Source: Pseudomonadota bacterium
GTDB taxonomy: Bacteria; Pseudomonadota; Alphaproteobacteria; Rhizobiales; Rhizobiaceae
Direction of reading: 5' to 3'
Assembly: GCA_023428515.1 (NCBI GenBank)
Contig: JAEYXI010000600.1
Location: 1 to 6,824 of the forward strand
Length of the DNA: 6,824 nt
Shown: positions 1 through 6,771 of the stretch, one piece after another
Layout: each line of letters opens with the position of its first letter
How positions within the stretch are numbered: the stretch's first letter is position 1
Made by a program: the position numbers and the translations under genes
The notes under the pieces: generated by a model
The model's input: only the letters and a program-made list of their open reading frames with translations
Told to the model about the DNA's origin: nothing
The model's database searches: none

Positions 1-834
1 GGCTTCGTCGGCTCGACGCCGATCGCGCAGTACATCTATGCGCGGGGCTGCGCGGCCGGCAAGCGCGTCCAGTGCTTCGGCGGCGCCAAGAACCACATGA
101 TCATCATGCCCGACGCCGACATGGACCAGACGGTCGATGCGCTGATCGGCGCCGGCTACGGCTCGGCCGGCGAGCGCTGCATGGCGATCTCGGTCGCGGT
201 TCCCGTCGGCAACGATACGGCCAAACGGCTGATGGACAAGCTCATACCGCGCGTCGAGAGCTTGAAGGTCGGCCCGTCGACCGACAGCGCCGCCGATTTC
301 GGCCCACTGGTGACGAAGCAGGCGCTGGAGCGCGTCAAGGGCTACGTCGACACCGGCGTCAAGGAAGGCGCCAAGCTCGTCGTCGACGGCCGCGGCTTCA
401 AGATGCAGGGCTACGAGGACGGCTACTATATGGGCGGCTGCCTGTTCGACGAGGTGACGCCGGAGATGAAGATCTACAAGGAAGAGATTTTCGGCCCGGT
501 ACTCTCGGTGGTGCGTGCGCCGACCTATGAATATGCGCTGAAGATCACCAACGACCACGAGATGGGCAATGGCGTCGCGATCTTCACCCGCGACGGTGAC
601 GCAGCGCGCGACTTTGCCAGCCGCGTCCAGGTCGGCATGGTTGGCGTCAACGTGCCGATCCCCGTGCCGATCGCCTACTACACCTTCGGCGGCTGGAAGG
701 CCTCGTCCTTCGGCGACCTCAACCAGCACGGCCCGGACGCCTTCCGCTTCTACACCAAGACCAAGACGGTCACCTCGCGCTGGCCGTCCGGCGTCAAGGA
801 CGGTGCGGAATTCGTCATCCCGACGATGAACTGA
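1..834 (+). CDS. mmsA: Methylmalonate-semialdehyde dehydrogenase (CoA-acylating), C-terminal 277 residues; 5' end outside window
   Basis: This is the 3' part of an aldehyde dehydrogenase gene, open from base 1 in frame 1 to TGA at 832-834. The family (MmsA/IolA) oxidises methylmalonate or malonate semialdehyde with NAD+ and CoA to propionyl-CoA or acetyl-CoA, in valine or inositol breakdown in the cytoplasm. The fragment opens with the Rossmann-side motif GFVGSTPIAQYIY, followed by CFGGAKNHMIIMPDAD. The catalytic cysteine lies in YGSAGERCMAIS (Cys at bases 178-180). KEEIFGPVLSVVR and VGVNVPIPVPIAYYTFGGWK follow. The general-base Glu of ordinary aldehyde dehydrogenases (ELGGK) is replaced here (CFGGA), as is usual in the CoA-acylating MMSDH group. 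About 220 N-terminal residues of a roughly 500-residue protein are missing. The ending at RWPSGVKDGAEFVIPTMN is natural, and a terminator follows 26 bases downstream. Identification is by motif recall and is firm at family level; the in vivo substrate (valine, inositol or both) cannot be told. Confidence 0.95.
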   Translation, partial: GFVGSTPIAQYIYARGCAAGKRVQCFGGAKNHMIIMPDADMDQTVDALIGAGYGSAGERCMAISVAVPVGNDTAKRLMDKLIPRVESLKVGPSTDSAADFGPLVTKQALERVKGYVDTGVKEGAKLVVDGRGFKMQGYEDGYYMGGCLFDEVTPEMKIYKEEIFGPVLSVVRAPTYEYALKITNDHEMGNGVAIFTRDGDAARDFASRVQVGMVGVNVPIPVPIAYYTFGGWKASSFGDLNQHGPDAFRFYTKTKTVTSRWPSGVKDGAEFVIPTMN

Positions 835-860
835 CGATCCGATTCACTGCTAACCCGTTG

Positions 861-891
861 ACGGCCCGGCGCGAAAACGCCGGGCCGTTTT
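861..891 (+). terminator. Intrinsic terminator of mmsA
   Basis: There is a perfect 11-bp GC-rich stem: ACGGCCCGGCG (861-871) pairs with CGCCGGGCCGT (878-888). The loop is CGAAAA, and the downstream side continues as TTTT (888-891) then CGTT. It lies 26 bases after the mmsA stop codon, as expected for a rho-independent terminator. It separates mmsA from everything downstream. The T-run is short, which is common in GC-rich alphaproteobacteria. Confidence 0.9.
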
Positions 892-1048
892 CGTTCCATC
901 ACATCCCGGATTTTGCGGTTACGGATTCGTGATGGAACGGGCGAAGCCCTGTGCTGCTTGACCCGCAACCGGGTCGCCACCTCGATTTGATAGGCCGCAA
1001 GGCAGGCTCCCGAAGTCCGAAATGTCGCCTGGACCAGGAGATGTCGAG

Positions 1049-1348
1049 ATGAAACACGAATTGGTATTGCTGCCGGCGCTGATCGGCGGCCTGCTGGTCA
1101 CAACCAGTCCTTCCCCGGCCCAGAACTTCTGCGCAGAGCGCGCCGAGATGGTGAGGTCACTGGCCGACAAGTTCCAGGAAAATCCTACCGCCATCGGCCA
1201 GATCAACGGCGACGCCGTCATCGAGGTCTTCGTGTCCCAGAAGGGCAGTTGGACGATCCTCGCCACCGGCACCGACGGCAAGAGTTGCGTGCTCTCGGCC
1301 GGCGAAGGTTTCGAGTTCAACGTGGCGGCGCTGAGCGACGGCGCCTGA
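1049..1348 (+). CDS. Small putative exported protein, function unknown (99 aa)
   Basis: I do not recognise a named function. The protein starts with a plausible Sec signal peptide: MKHE, then a hydrophobic run LVLLPALIGGLLVTT (residues 5-19), then SPSPA with likely cleavage after Ala24. The mature part is about 75 residues and has two cysteines (C28 and C80) that could form a disulfide. It contains a segment VIEVFVSQKGSWTILATGTD (57-76) followed by GKSCVLSAGEGFEF. This recalls short secreted alphaproteobacterial proteins of unknown function with a GSWTIL...C pattern, so a periplasmic location is inferred. The ATG at 1049 is preferred over the upstream in-frame ATG at 1022 because AGGAG (1036-1040) sits 8 bases before it and the signal peptide then begins properly. 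An out-of-frame ATG at 1041 directly abuts the AGGAG and closes after three codons. The gene is monocistronic between a terminator and a convergent regulator gene 11 bases away. Confidence 0.75.
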   Translation: MKHELVLLPALIGGLLVTTSPSPAQNFCAERAEMVRSLADKFQENPTAIGQINGDAVIEVFVSQKGSWTILATGTDGKSCVLSAGEGFEFNVAALSDGA

Positions 1349-1359
1349 CTCCGAGGAAA

Positions 1360-2013
1360 CTACCGCCTCGCCGCCGCCTCGGCATGCGCCCTCAGGAGGA
1401 TCATGAGGCGGTCGGCCTCGGCCGCCGCGCCCTCTTCGTCGCCTTCGAGGATCGAGCGGATCAGGGCGACGTGATGCTCGGCCGATTCCGCCAGACCGGT
1501 TTCCGCATTGTAACGGTACCAGAAACGTCGGCTGTGGCTCTGTAGAGGGGCCGCGACGCGTGCGGCGAACGGATTGTCGGCCGCGACCGCCAGCGCCTCG
1601 TCGAGCGCCTTGTCGGCCTGCAGGAAGGCAAGCACGTCGGCGGCGATCACCGCCTGCCGCATCGCCAGCGCCGAAGCATGAAAGAGGTCCGCCGCATTGC
1701 GCGTGACGAAGCGCGCGGCGGATCGCGCCAGCAGCAGTTCCAGGCTGCGCCTGGCATCGATCACCCTGACCCAGTCGCCGGGATGCAGCGGGGCAATGGC
1801 CAGGCCGGCGCGCGGCCTGATCTCGACCAGCCCCTCCCAGGCGAGCCGCTGGATCGCCTCGCGAACCGGCGTCCGGCCGAGGCCGAGACGGTCGATCAGC
1901 GCGCCTTCCGTCACCACGCTTCCCGGCAGAAGGTCGAGCGTCACGATCATCCGCTCCAGCGCATGATAAGCTCGGATTGCCGCCGGTTCCTGCGCTATGC
2001 CATTGGAATTCAA
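1360..2013 (-). CDS. GntR-family transcriptional regulator, FCD (FadR) subfamily, likely repressor of the hydroxyproline genes
   Basis: A cytoplasmic DNA-binding regulator of 217 residues, the usual length for FCD-type GntR proteins. Residues 11-75 form the winged helix-turn-helix, with LLPGSVVTEGALIDRLGLGR, TPVREAIQRLAWEGLVEI and the wing RPRAGLAIAP. Residues about 82-215 are the all-helical FCD ligand-binding domain. FCD domains usually bind a metal with one Asp and three His. Here D134, H160 or H180/H181, and H210 fit, but the His expected four residues after D134 is Asp138. The start is TTG at 2013-2011, supported by AAGGGAG (complement of 2020-2026) 6 bases upstream; no ATG lies in frame nearby. 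The gene is divergent from the catabolic genes, with symmetric operator boxes between them, so it probably controls both them and itself. By position it resembles HypR of Sinorhizobium, but orthology is not shown. It converges with the small gene ending at 1348, with 11 bases between and no terminator seen. Confidence 0.9.
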   Translation of the reverse strand: MNSNGIAQEPAAIRAYHALERMIVTLDLLPGSVVTEGALIDRLGLGRTPVREAIQRLAWEGLVEIRPRAGLAIAPLHPGDWVRVIDARRSLELLLARSAARFVTRNAADLFHASALAMRQAVIAADVLAFLQADKALDEALAVAADNPFAARVAAPLQSHSRRFWYRYNAETGLAESAEHHVALIRSILEGDEEGAAAEADRLMILLRAHAEAAARR

Positions 2014-2025
2014 GCCAAACTCCCT

Positions 2026-2046
2026 TGATATATTTTTGATATATCA
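2026..2046. promoter_or_regulatory. Operator pair on the regulator side (two TGATATATCA-type boxes)
   Basis: Two 10-base boxes stand 11 bp apart start to start. TGATATATTT (2026-2035) is degenerate at its end; TGATATATCA (2037-2046) is a perfect palindrome. The pair touches the regulator's Shine-Dalgarno (2020-2026) and covers its predicted -10 and start point, so binding here would block the regulator's own transcription. That GntR protein is the binder is inferred from the position and the family's habit of binding short palindromes. Confidence 0.75.
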
Positions 2047-2067
2047 CGTTCGGACAGGGATTGACAG
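2038..2067 (-). promoter_or_regulatory. Predicted promoter of the GntR-family gene
   Basis: Reading the minus strand, the -35 is CTGTCA (complement of 2062-2067, 4/6 to TTGACA). An 18-bp spacer (2044-2061) leads to the -10 TATATC (complement of 2038-2043, 4/6 to TATAAT). Predicted transcription would start near 2031, giving a leader of about 18 bases before the TTG start. The -10 lies inside operator box 2037-2046. No experimental start is available. Confidence 0.5.
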
Positions 2068-2090
2068 AGCGCCGAGTCTTAAGATATATC
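2061..2090 (+). promoter_or_regulatory. Predicted promoter of the hydroxyproline catabolic genes
   Basis: A perfect TTGACA -35 (2061-2066) is followed by an 18-bp spacer and TATATC (2085-2090) as the -10. Transcription would start near 2097, about 19 bases before the ATG at 2116. The -35 overlaps the opposite promoter's -35, and the -10 sits inside operator box 2082-2091, an arrangement that fits repression by occlusion. Confidence 0.6.
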
Positions 2091-2102
2091 ACTGATATAT
2101 CA
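2082..2102. promoter_or_regulatory. Operator pair on the catabolic-gene side (two TGATATATCA-type boxes)
   Basis: AGATATATCA (2082-2091) and the perfect palindrome TGATATATCA (2093-2102) stand 11 bp apart, one helical turn, the same spacing as in the partner pair at 2026-2046. Seventeen of 21 positions agree between the two pairs. This pair overlaps the -10 and predicted start point of the catabolic promoter. Confidence 0.75.
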
Positions 2103-2115
2103 GATGGAGGTTGCC

Positions 2116-3027
2116 ATGTGGGCCGGTATATTCCCAGCAGTCACGACCAAATTCACCGCTGACGATCAGCTCGACCATGCCGAGATGGAGCGCTGTTTCG
2201 CGCTGCAGATCGAGGCCGGATGCGACGGCATCATCGTCGCCGGCTCGCTCGGCGAAGGCCCGATGCTCAGCCAAGACGAGAAGGTCGAGGTGCTGAAGAC
2301 CGCCCAGAAGGTCGCCGGCAAGAAGCCGGTGCTCCTGACCATCAACGAAGCAGGCACCCGCGAAGCGGCCGCGATGGCTAAAAAGGCGGCCAAGGCCGGC
2401 GCCAACGGCCTGATGGTCGTGCCCTCGCCGATCTACCACACCAATCCGGACGAGACGGTTGCCGCGCTCTCGGCGGTGGCGCAGGCCGGAGACCTGCCGG
2501 TGATGATCTATTCCAACAAAATCGCCTACCGCGTCGACGTCACCATCGCCGATATGGAGAAGCTGGCGAAGGACGAGCGTTTCGTGGCGATCAAGGAATC
2601 GTCCGACGACATCCGCCGCTCGACCGACATCATCAACCATTTCGGCGACCGCTACGACCTCTTCACCGGCGTCGACAATCTGGCCTTCGAGGCGCTGTCG
2701 GTCGGCGCGATCGGCTGGGTGGCCGGCCTGGTCGTCGCCTTCCCCAAGGAGACGGTGGCGATCTACCAGCTCATGAAGCAGGGACGCCGCGAGGAAGCGC
2801 TGGCAGTCTACCGCTGGTTCCGCCCGCTGCTCGACCTCGACGTCTCGACCTATCTCGTCCAGAACATCAAGCTCGCGGAAGTTCTGGCCATCGGCACCAA
2901 CGACCGCGTGCGCATGCCGCGCCAGCCGCTGACGGGCGAGCGTCGTGCGATGGTGGAGAAGATCGTCAGCCAGGCGATCGCGACACGGCCTGACTTGTCG
3001 AAGTTCTCGCTGGCGAAGGCGGCGTAG
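2116..3027 (+). CDS. hypD: DHDPS/NAL-family lyase, probable 1-pyrroline-4-hydroxy-2-carboxylate deaminase
   Basis: A class I aldolase-fold (TIM barrel) protein of 303 residues, usual for the dihydrodipicolinate synthase/N-acetylneuraminate lyase family. The Schiff-base lysine is K160 in VAIKESSDD. The conserved tyrosine is Y132 in MIYSN. The carboxylate-binding loop is GSLGEGP (43-49), where true DHDPS has GTTGE, so lysine synthesis is unlikely. VVPSPIYH (101-108) is the usual strand after the barrel centre. In context with a 4-hydroxyproline epimerase and a D-amino-acid oxidase, the best role is deamination of 1-pyrroline-4-hydroxy-2-carboxylate to 2-oxoglutarate semialdehyde in the cytoplasm. 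The start at 2116 is chosen because GGAGG (2106-2110) lies 5 bases upstream and MWAGIFPAVTT is a typical family beginning. The in-frame ATG at 2104 lies too close to the operator and has no ribosome site. It is the first gene of the presumed operon. Family is certain; substrate is inferred from neighbours. Confidence 0.85.
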   Translation: MWAGIFPAVTTKFTADDQLDHAEMERCFALQIEAGCDGIIVAGSLGEGPMLSQDEKVEVLKTAQKVAGKKPVLLTINEAGTREAAAMAKKAAKAGANGLMVVPSPIYHTNPDETVAALSAVAQAGDLPVMIYSNKIAYRVDVTIADMEKLAKDERFVAIKESSDDIRRSTDIINHFGDRYDLFTGVDNLAFEALSVGAIGWVAGLVVAFPKETVAIYQLMKQGRREEALAVYRWFRPLLDLDVSTYLVQNIKLAEVLAIGTNDRVRMPRQPLTGERRAMVEKIVSQAIATRPDLSKFSLAKAA

Positions 3028-3133
3028 AGTTCTACTCCCACGGGGAGCCGATGGCGGCAGCCGGATGACAGACGGTACCCGATTGGCACGTATTTCGAGA
3101 TCGGCCGCACCGTGGTGCCGCCCCTCACCCTTA

Positions 3134-3162
3134 CCCTCTCCCCGTGAAAAACGGGAAGAGGG
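3134..3162. repeat. Hairpin 1 of the palindromic element
   Basis: CCCTCTCCCCGT (3134-3145) pairs with ACGGGAAGAGGG (3151-3162) over 12 positions with one C/A mismatch, loop GAAAA. No T-run follows, so it is not a standard intrinsic terminator. Confidence 0.8.
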
Positions 3163-3185
3163 GGGCACCAGCGTTGCGGCCAGCT

Positions 3186-3215
3186 CACTTCTCCCCGTTC
3201 TGACGGGGAGAAGTG
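3186..3215. repeat. Hairpin 2 of the palindromic element
   Basis: A perfect 13-bp stem: CACTTCTCCCCGT (3186-3198) with ACGGGGAGAAGTG (3203-3215), tetraloop TCTG. It is followed by GCCCGG rather than T residues, so it would more likely stabilise or process mRNA than terminate it. Confidence 0.85.
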
Positions 3216-3270
3216 CCCGGCAGGGCGATGAGGGGCAGCGCCGACGACTACAGAGCATGGCTGAACGGTC

Positions 3271-4518
3271 ATGATCGCGCAGGAGAAGGACATCGCCATT
3301 GTCGGGGCGGGCATCGTCGGCATCTGCGCGGCTGCTTATCTTGCGGAAGCCGGCTATCGCGTGACGGTGTACGACCGCACCGGTGTCTGCGAGGAGACGA
3401 GTTCCGGCAATGCGTCGGCCTTCGCCTTCTCCGACGTGCTGCCGCTCGCCCACAAGGGCATGATGAAGAACCTGCCGCGATGGCTGGCCGATCCGCTCGG
3501 GCCGCTCGCCATCCCGCCGGCCTATCTGCCGAAGCTCCTGCCCTGGCTGTGGCGCTTCTGGCGCGCCGGCTCGCCTGGACATTTCGAGGCGGGCCTCGCC
3601 GCGCAGGCCGGCATGATGAAGCTGGCGGAGCCCGAATGGATGGGCCTGCTCGATCGCTCCGGCACCAAAAGCATGCTGCGCGAGGACGGCTCGCTGGAAC
3701 TTTACGAGAGCGAGGCAGAATTCCAGGCGTCCCTGCCCGGTTGGGCCGCGCGCGACCGTTTCCATATTCCATACCGCCATGTCGATGGCGACGAACTGGC
3801 CGCACTGCAGCCCGGCCTGTCGAAGCAATTCGTCAAGGCAACCTTCGTCCCCGGCTGGAAAACCTCGATCGACCCGAAACTGCTGGGCAAGGCGATCTGG
3901 GCCTATGCGGAACGCCTCGGCGCCGGGTTCGTGAAGGGCGATGTCGGGCTCGTCATGCCGACGAAGAACGGCGTCACCATCCAGCTCAAAGAGGGGCGGA
4001 CGGTCCTCGCCGACAAGGCCCTCATCGCGGCCGGCGCGTGGTCGCATAAGCTCGCTGCGCAGCTTGGCGACAGGATTCCACTCGAGACCGAGCGCGGCTA
4101 CAACACGACGTTGCCGGTCGACGCCTTCGACGTGAAGCGCCAGCTCATCTTCGGCGGCCATGGCTTCGTCATCACGCCGCTCTCGACCGGCCTGCGCATC
4201 GGCGGCGCGGTGGAGCTCGGCGGGTTGAAACTGCCGCCAAACTATGCACGCTCGAAAGCGATGCTCGAAAAGGCAAGTCGCTTCCTGCCCGGCCTGAAGA
4301 CGGAAGGCGGCCGCGAATGGATGGGCTACCGCCCCTCGCTGCCCGATTCGCTGCCGGCGATCGGCCGCTCGAGGATGTCGGCCAATGTGTATTATGCCTT
4401 CGGTCACGGCCATCTCGGCAAGACCCAGGCCGCGGGCACCGCCCGCCTGATCCGTGATCTGGTTTCAGGCCAGGCGCCGGCGCTCGATCTTCAACCGTTC
4501 AGTCCGCAGCGTTTCTGA
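3271..4518 (+). CDS. hypO: FAD-dependent D-amino-acid oxidase/dehydrogenase (DadA/DAO family), probable cis-4-hydroxy-D-proline oxidase
   Basis: A flavoprotein of 415 residues in the DAO family. The N-terminal FAD-binding fold is complete: IAIVGAGIVGICAAAYLAEA (8-27, GxGxxG) ending in the acidic strand end VTVYDR. The second FAD region near the C terminus is also clear, RPSLPDSLPAIGRS (354-367) and YAFGHGHLGKTQAAG (375-389). The likely reaction is oxidation of cis-4-hydroxy-D-proline to 1-pyrroline-4-hydroxy-2-carboxylate, with electrons going to oxygen or the respiratory chain at the inner membrane. Substrate is inferred from the adjacent epimerase and deaminase; proline or another D-amino acid is possible. 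ATG at 3271 is the only usable start, because an in-frame stop lies at 3262-3264. No good Shine-Dalgarno precedes it, and a five-codon frame from ATG 3257 ends in an ATGA overlap with it. A palindromic element separates it from the deaminase gene; the epimerase gene starts 14 bases after its stop. Confidence 0.88.
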   Translation: MIAQEKDIAIVGAGIVGICAAAYLAEAGYRVTVYDRTGVCEETSSGNASAFAFSDVLPLAHKGMMKNLPRWLADPLGPLAIPPAYLPKLLPWLWRFWRAGSPGHFEAGLAAQAGMMKLAEPEWMGLLDRSGTKSMLREDGSLELYESEAEFQASLPGWAARDRFHIPYRHVDGDELAALQPGLSKQFVKATFVPGWKTSIDPKLLGKAIWAYAERLGAGFVKGDVGLVMPTKNGVTIQLKEGRTVLADKALIAAGAWSHKLAAQLGDRIPLETERGYNTTLPVDAFDVKRQLIFGGHGFVITPLSTGLRIGGAVELGGLKLPPNYARSKAMLEKASRFLPGLKTEGGREWMGYRPSLPDSLPAIGRSRMSANVYYAFGHGHLGKTQAAGTARLIRDLVSGQAPALDLQPFSPQRF

Positions 4519-4532
4519 GGAATTCCGCCAAA

Positions 4533-5534
4533 ATGGCCCGACACACCTTCACCTGCATAGACGGCCATACCTGCGGCAATCCGGTGCGGCTGGTCGCCGG
4601 CGGCGGGCCGCTGCTCCAAGGCGCCTCGATGATGGAGCGGCGCGCGCATTTCCTCGCCGAATACGACTGGATCCGCACCGGGCTGATGTTCGAGCCGCGC
4701 GGCCACGACGTGATGTCGGGCTCGATCCTCTACCCGCCGACCCGCGAGGATTGCGACATCGCCATCCTGTTCATCGAGACATCTGGCTGCCTGCCCATGT
4801 GCGGCCACGGCACGATCGGCACGGTGACGATGGCGATCGAGAACGGGCTGGTGAGGCCAAAGACGCCGGGCGTGCTGCGTCTCGATACTCCGGCGGGGCT
4901 GGTGATCGCCGAATACCGGCAGGAAGGCGAATATGTCGAGGAAGTCCGCATCACCAATGTGCCTTCCTTCCTCTATGCGGAGGGGCTGACCGTCGACTGC
5001 CCCGATCTCGGCGAGATCAAGGTGGACGTCGCCTATGGCGGCAATTTCTACGCCATCGTCGAGCCGCAGGCGAACTACACCGACATGGCCGACTATTCGG
5101 CCGGGCAGCTCATCGCCTGGAGCCCGGTGGTGCGCCGGAGGCTGAACGAGAAATACAGTTTCGAGCATCCCGAGAACCCCGGCATCAACCGCCTCAGCCA
5201 CATGCTTTGGACCGGCAAGCCGGTTCATCCGGAGGCCGATGCGCGCAACGCCGTCTTCTACGGCGACAAGGCGATCGATCGCAGCCCCTGCGGCACCGGC
5301 ACTTCGGCGCGCATGGCGCAGCTCCATGCCAAGGGGAAGCTGAAGGCGGGCGACAGCTTCGTGCACGAGTCGATCATCGGCTCGCTGTTCAAGGGGCGCG
5401 TCGAGAAGGAAGTGAGCGTCGCCAACAAGCCGGCTATCATTCCCTCGATCGGCGGCTGGGCGCGCCAGACAGGCCTCAACACCATCTTCATCGACGACAG
5501 GGACCCCTTCGCCCATGGCTTCGTCGTCGCATAG
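4533..5534 (+). CDS. hypRE: 4-hydroxyproline 2-epimerase (proline racemase family)
   Basis: A 333-residue cofactor-independent epimerase that interconverts trans-4-hydroxy-L-proline and cis-4-hydroxy-D-proline in the cytoplasm, the entry step of hydroxyproline catabolism. Both catalytic cysteines are present at the expected places: C90 in GCLPMCGHGTIG and C253 in DRSPCGTGTSAR. A Cys/Cys pair marks racemases and epimerases and argues against trans-3-hydroxyproline dehydratase, which lacks the pair. IDGHTCGNPVRLVAGGGP (9-26), DWIRTGLMFEPRGHDVMSGS (45-64) and the VHESIIGSLFKGRV end segment match the 4-hydroxyproline epimerase branch rather than classical proline racemase, judged by recall. ATG 4533 follows GAGGA (4517-4521), which overlaps the stop codon of the oxidase gene; the 11-base spacing is a little long. 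Translation is probably coupled to the gene before it. This is the gene that fixes the pathway for the whole cluster. Confidence 0.93.
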   Translation: MARHTFTCIDGHTCGNPVRLVAGGGPLLQGASMMERRAHFLAEYDWIRTGLMFEPRGHDVMSGSILYPPTREDCDIAILFIETSGCLPMCGHGTIGTVTMAIENGLVRPKTPGVLRLDTPAGLVIAEYRQEGEYVEEVRITNVPSFLYAEGLTVDCPDLGEIKVDVAYGGNFYAIVEPQANYTDMADYSAGQLIAWSPVVRRRLNEKYSFEHPENPGINRLSHMLWTGKPVHPEADARNAVFYGDKAIDRSPCGTGTSARMAQLHAKGKLKAGDSFVHESIIGSLFKGRVEKEVSVANKPAIIPSIGGWARQTGLNTIFIDDRDPFAHGFVVA

Positions 5535-5864
5535 AAAAGCACCGGCGACGGTGCTGCCCGGAAGGGTGCAACAACGTGCCGGAACGCAACAAATTTTCGC
5601 GATCTGCCGGTTTGACCGCAGTATCTTCGATATACGGGCTTGCCTTGGCCCGATTCCTCAAGGACATTGCGTTGTGCCAATGATAGCTTCCGCGATGGTC
5701 CAGGGGCAGTTGAGGGGATTTCGACGCAGCCGGGGAACGTGCCGCAAGGGCATGTTGCATCGCGAAAAATTGACGTTGCAATCCGGGCGCGAAACTTTAG
5801 GACTAATGGAAAGCAAGAAAAGGAATGCGTCCACAGGGCGACATTCCCGGGGAGCAGCGTACAG
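5535..5864 (+). other. 330-bp non-coding leader before the transporter genes
   Basis: No convincing gene was found. A 7-bp hairpin AGCACCG-GCGA-CGGTGCT (5538-5555) lies directly after the epimerase stop; it has no T-run, so it is at best a weak terminator or a 3'-end stabiliser. CGGGC (5635-5639) and GCCCG (5648-5652) form a small stem. GTTGCA occurs at 5754 and 5775, 21 bp apart, and each copy is followed within about ten bases by CGCGAAA. Base composition is less GC-biased near 5755-5830 than in the genes. This region could hold a separate promoter or a 5' leader for the transporter operon, but no strong -35/-10 pair was identified. Confidence 0.4.
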
Positions 5865-6767
<903 letters not shown>

Positions 6768-6771
6768 GCGA

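Larger units (their letters stand above)
3113..3239. repeat. RIME/REP-like intergenic palindromic element
   Basis: A mosaic of nested inverted repeats fills about half of the gap between the deaminase and oxidase genes. Outer arms GCCGCCCCTCACC (3117-3129) and GATGAGGGGCAGC (3227-3239) pair with two mismatches. Inside them are two CTCCCCGT-type hairpins. TGGTGCC (3113-3119) also pairs with GGCACCA (3164-3170) around the first hairpin. The CTTCTCCCC...GGGGAGAAG core and CCCCTCA/TGAGGGG ends are like the RIME repeats I know from rhizobial genomes; copy number elsewhere cannot be seen. It has no coding content. Confidence 0.75.

Noticed and set aside
960..975. Hairpin GACCCG-CAAC-CGGGTC upstream of the small exported protein gene
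   Set aside because: Perfect but only 6 bp with no T-run or known partner; short GC palindromes arise often by chance in such DNA. TTGACC at 958-963 has no fitting -10 at the right distance.
2104..2115. ATG at 2104 as the deaminase start (four extra residues)
   Set aside because: It begins two bases after the last operator box with no ribosome site, and its use would waste the GGAGG at 2106-2110, which is well placed for ATG 2116.
2089..4413. A 774-codon open frame on the minus strand across the deaminase and oxidase genes
   Set aside because: It is the antisense shadow of GC-rich coding DNA, with the His/Arg/Asp-rich composition typical of such shadows and no recognisable domain.
5626..5637. 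GATATA-containing stretch (CGATATACGG) as a fifth operator box before the transporter genes
   Set aside because: Only the GATATA core (6 of 10 positions) matches TGATATATCA, there is no partner box 11 bp away, and no promoter elements flank it.
5640..5864. Upstream in-frame extension of livH by 75 residues
   Set aside because: The extension is polar, lacks permease sequence, and would place a non-family segment before a normal LivH N terminus.
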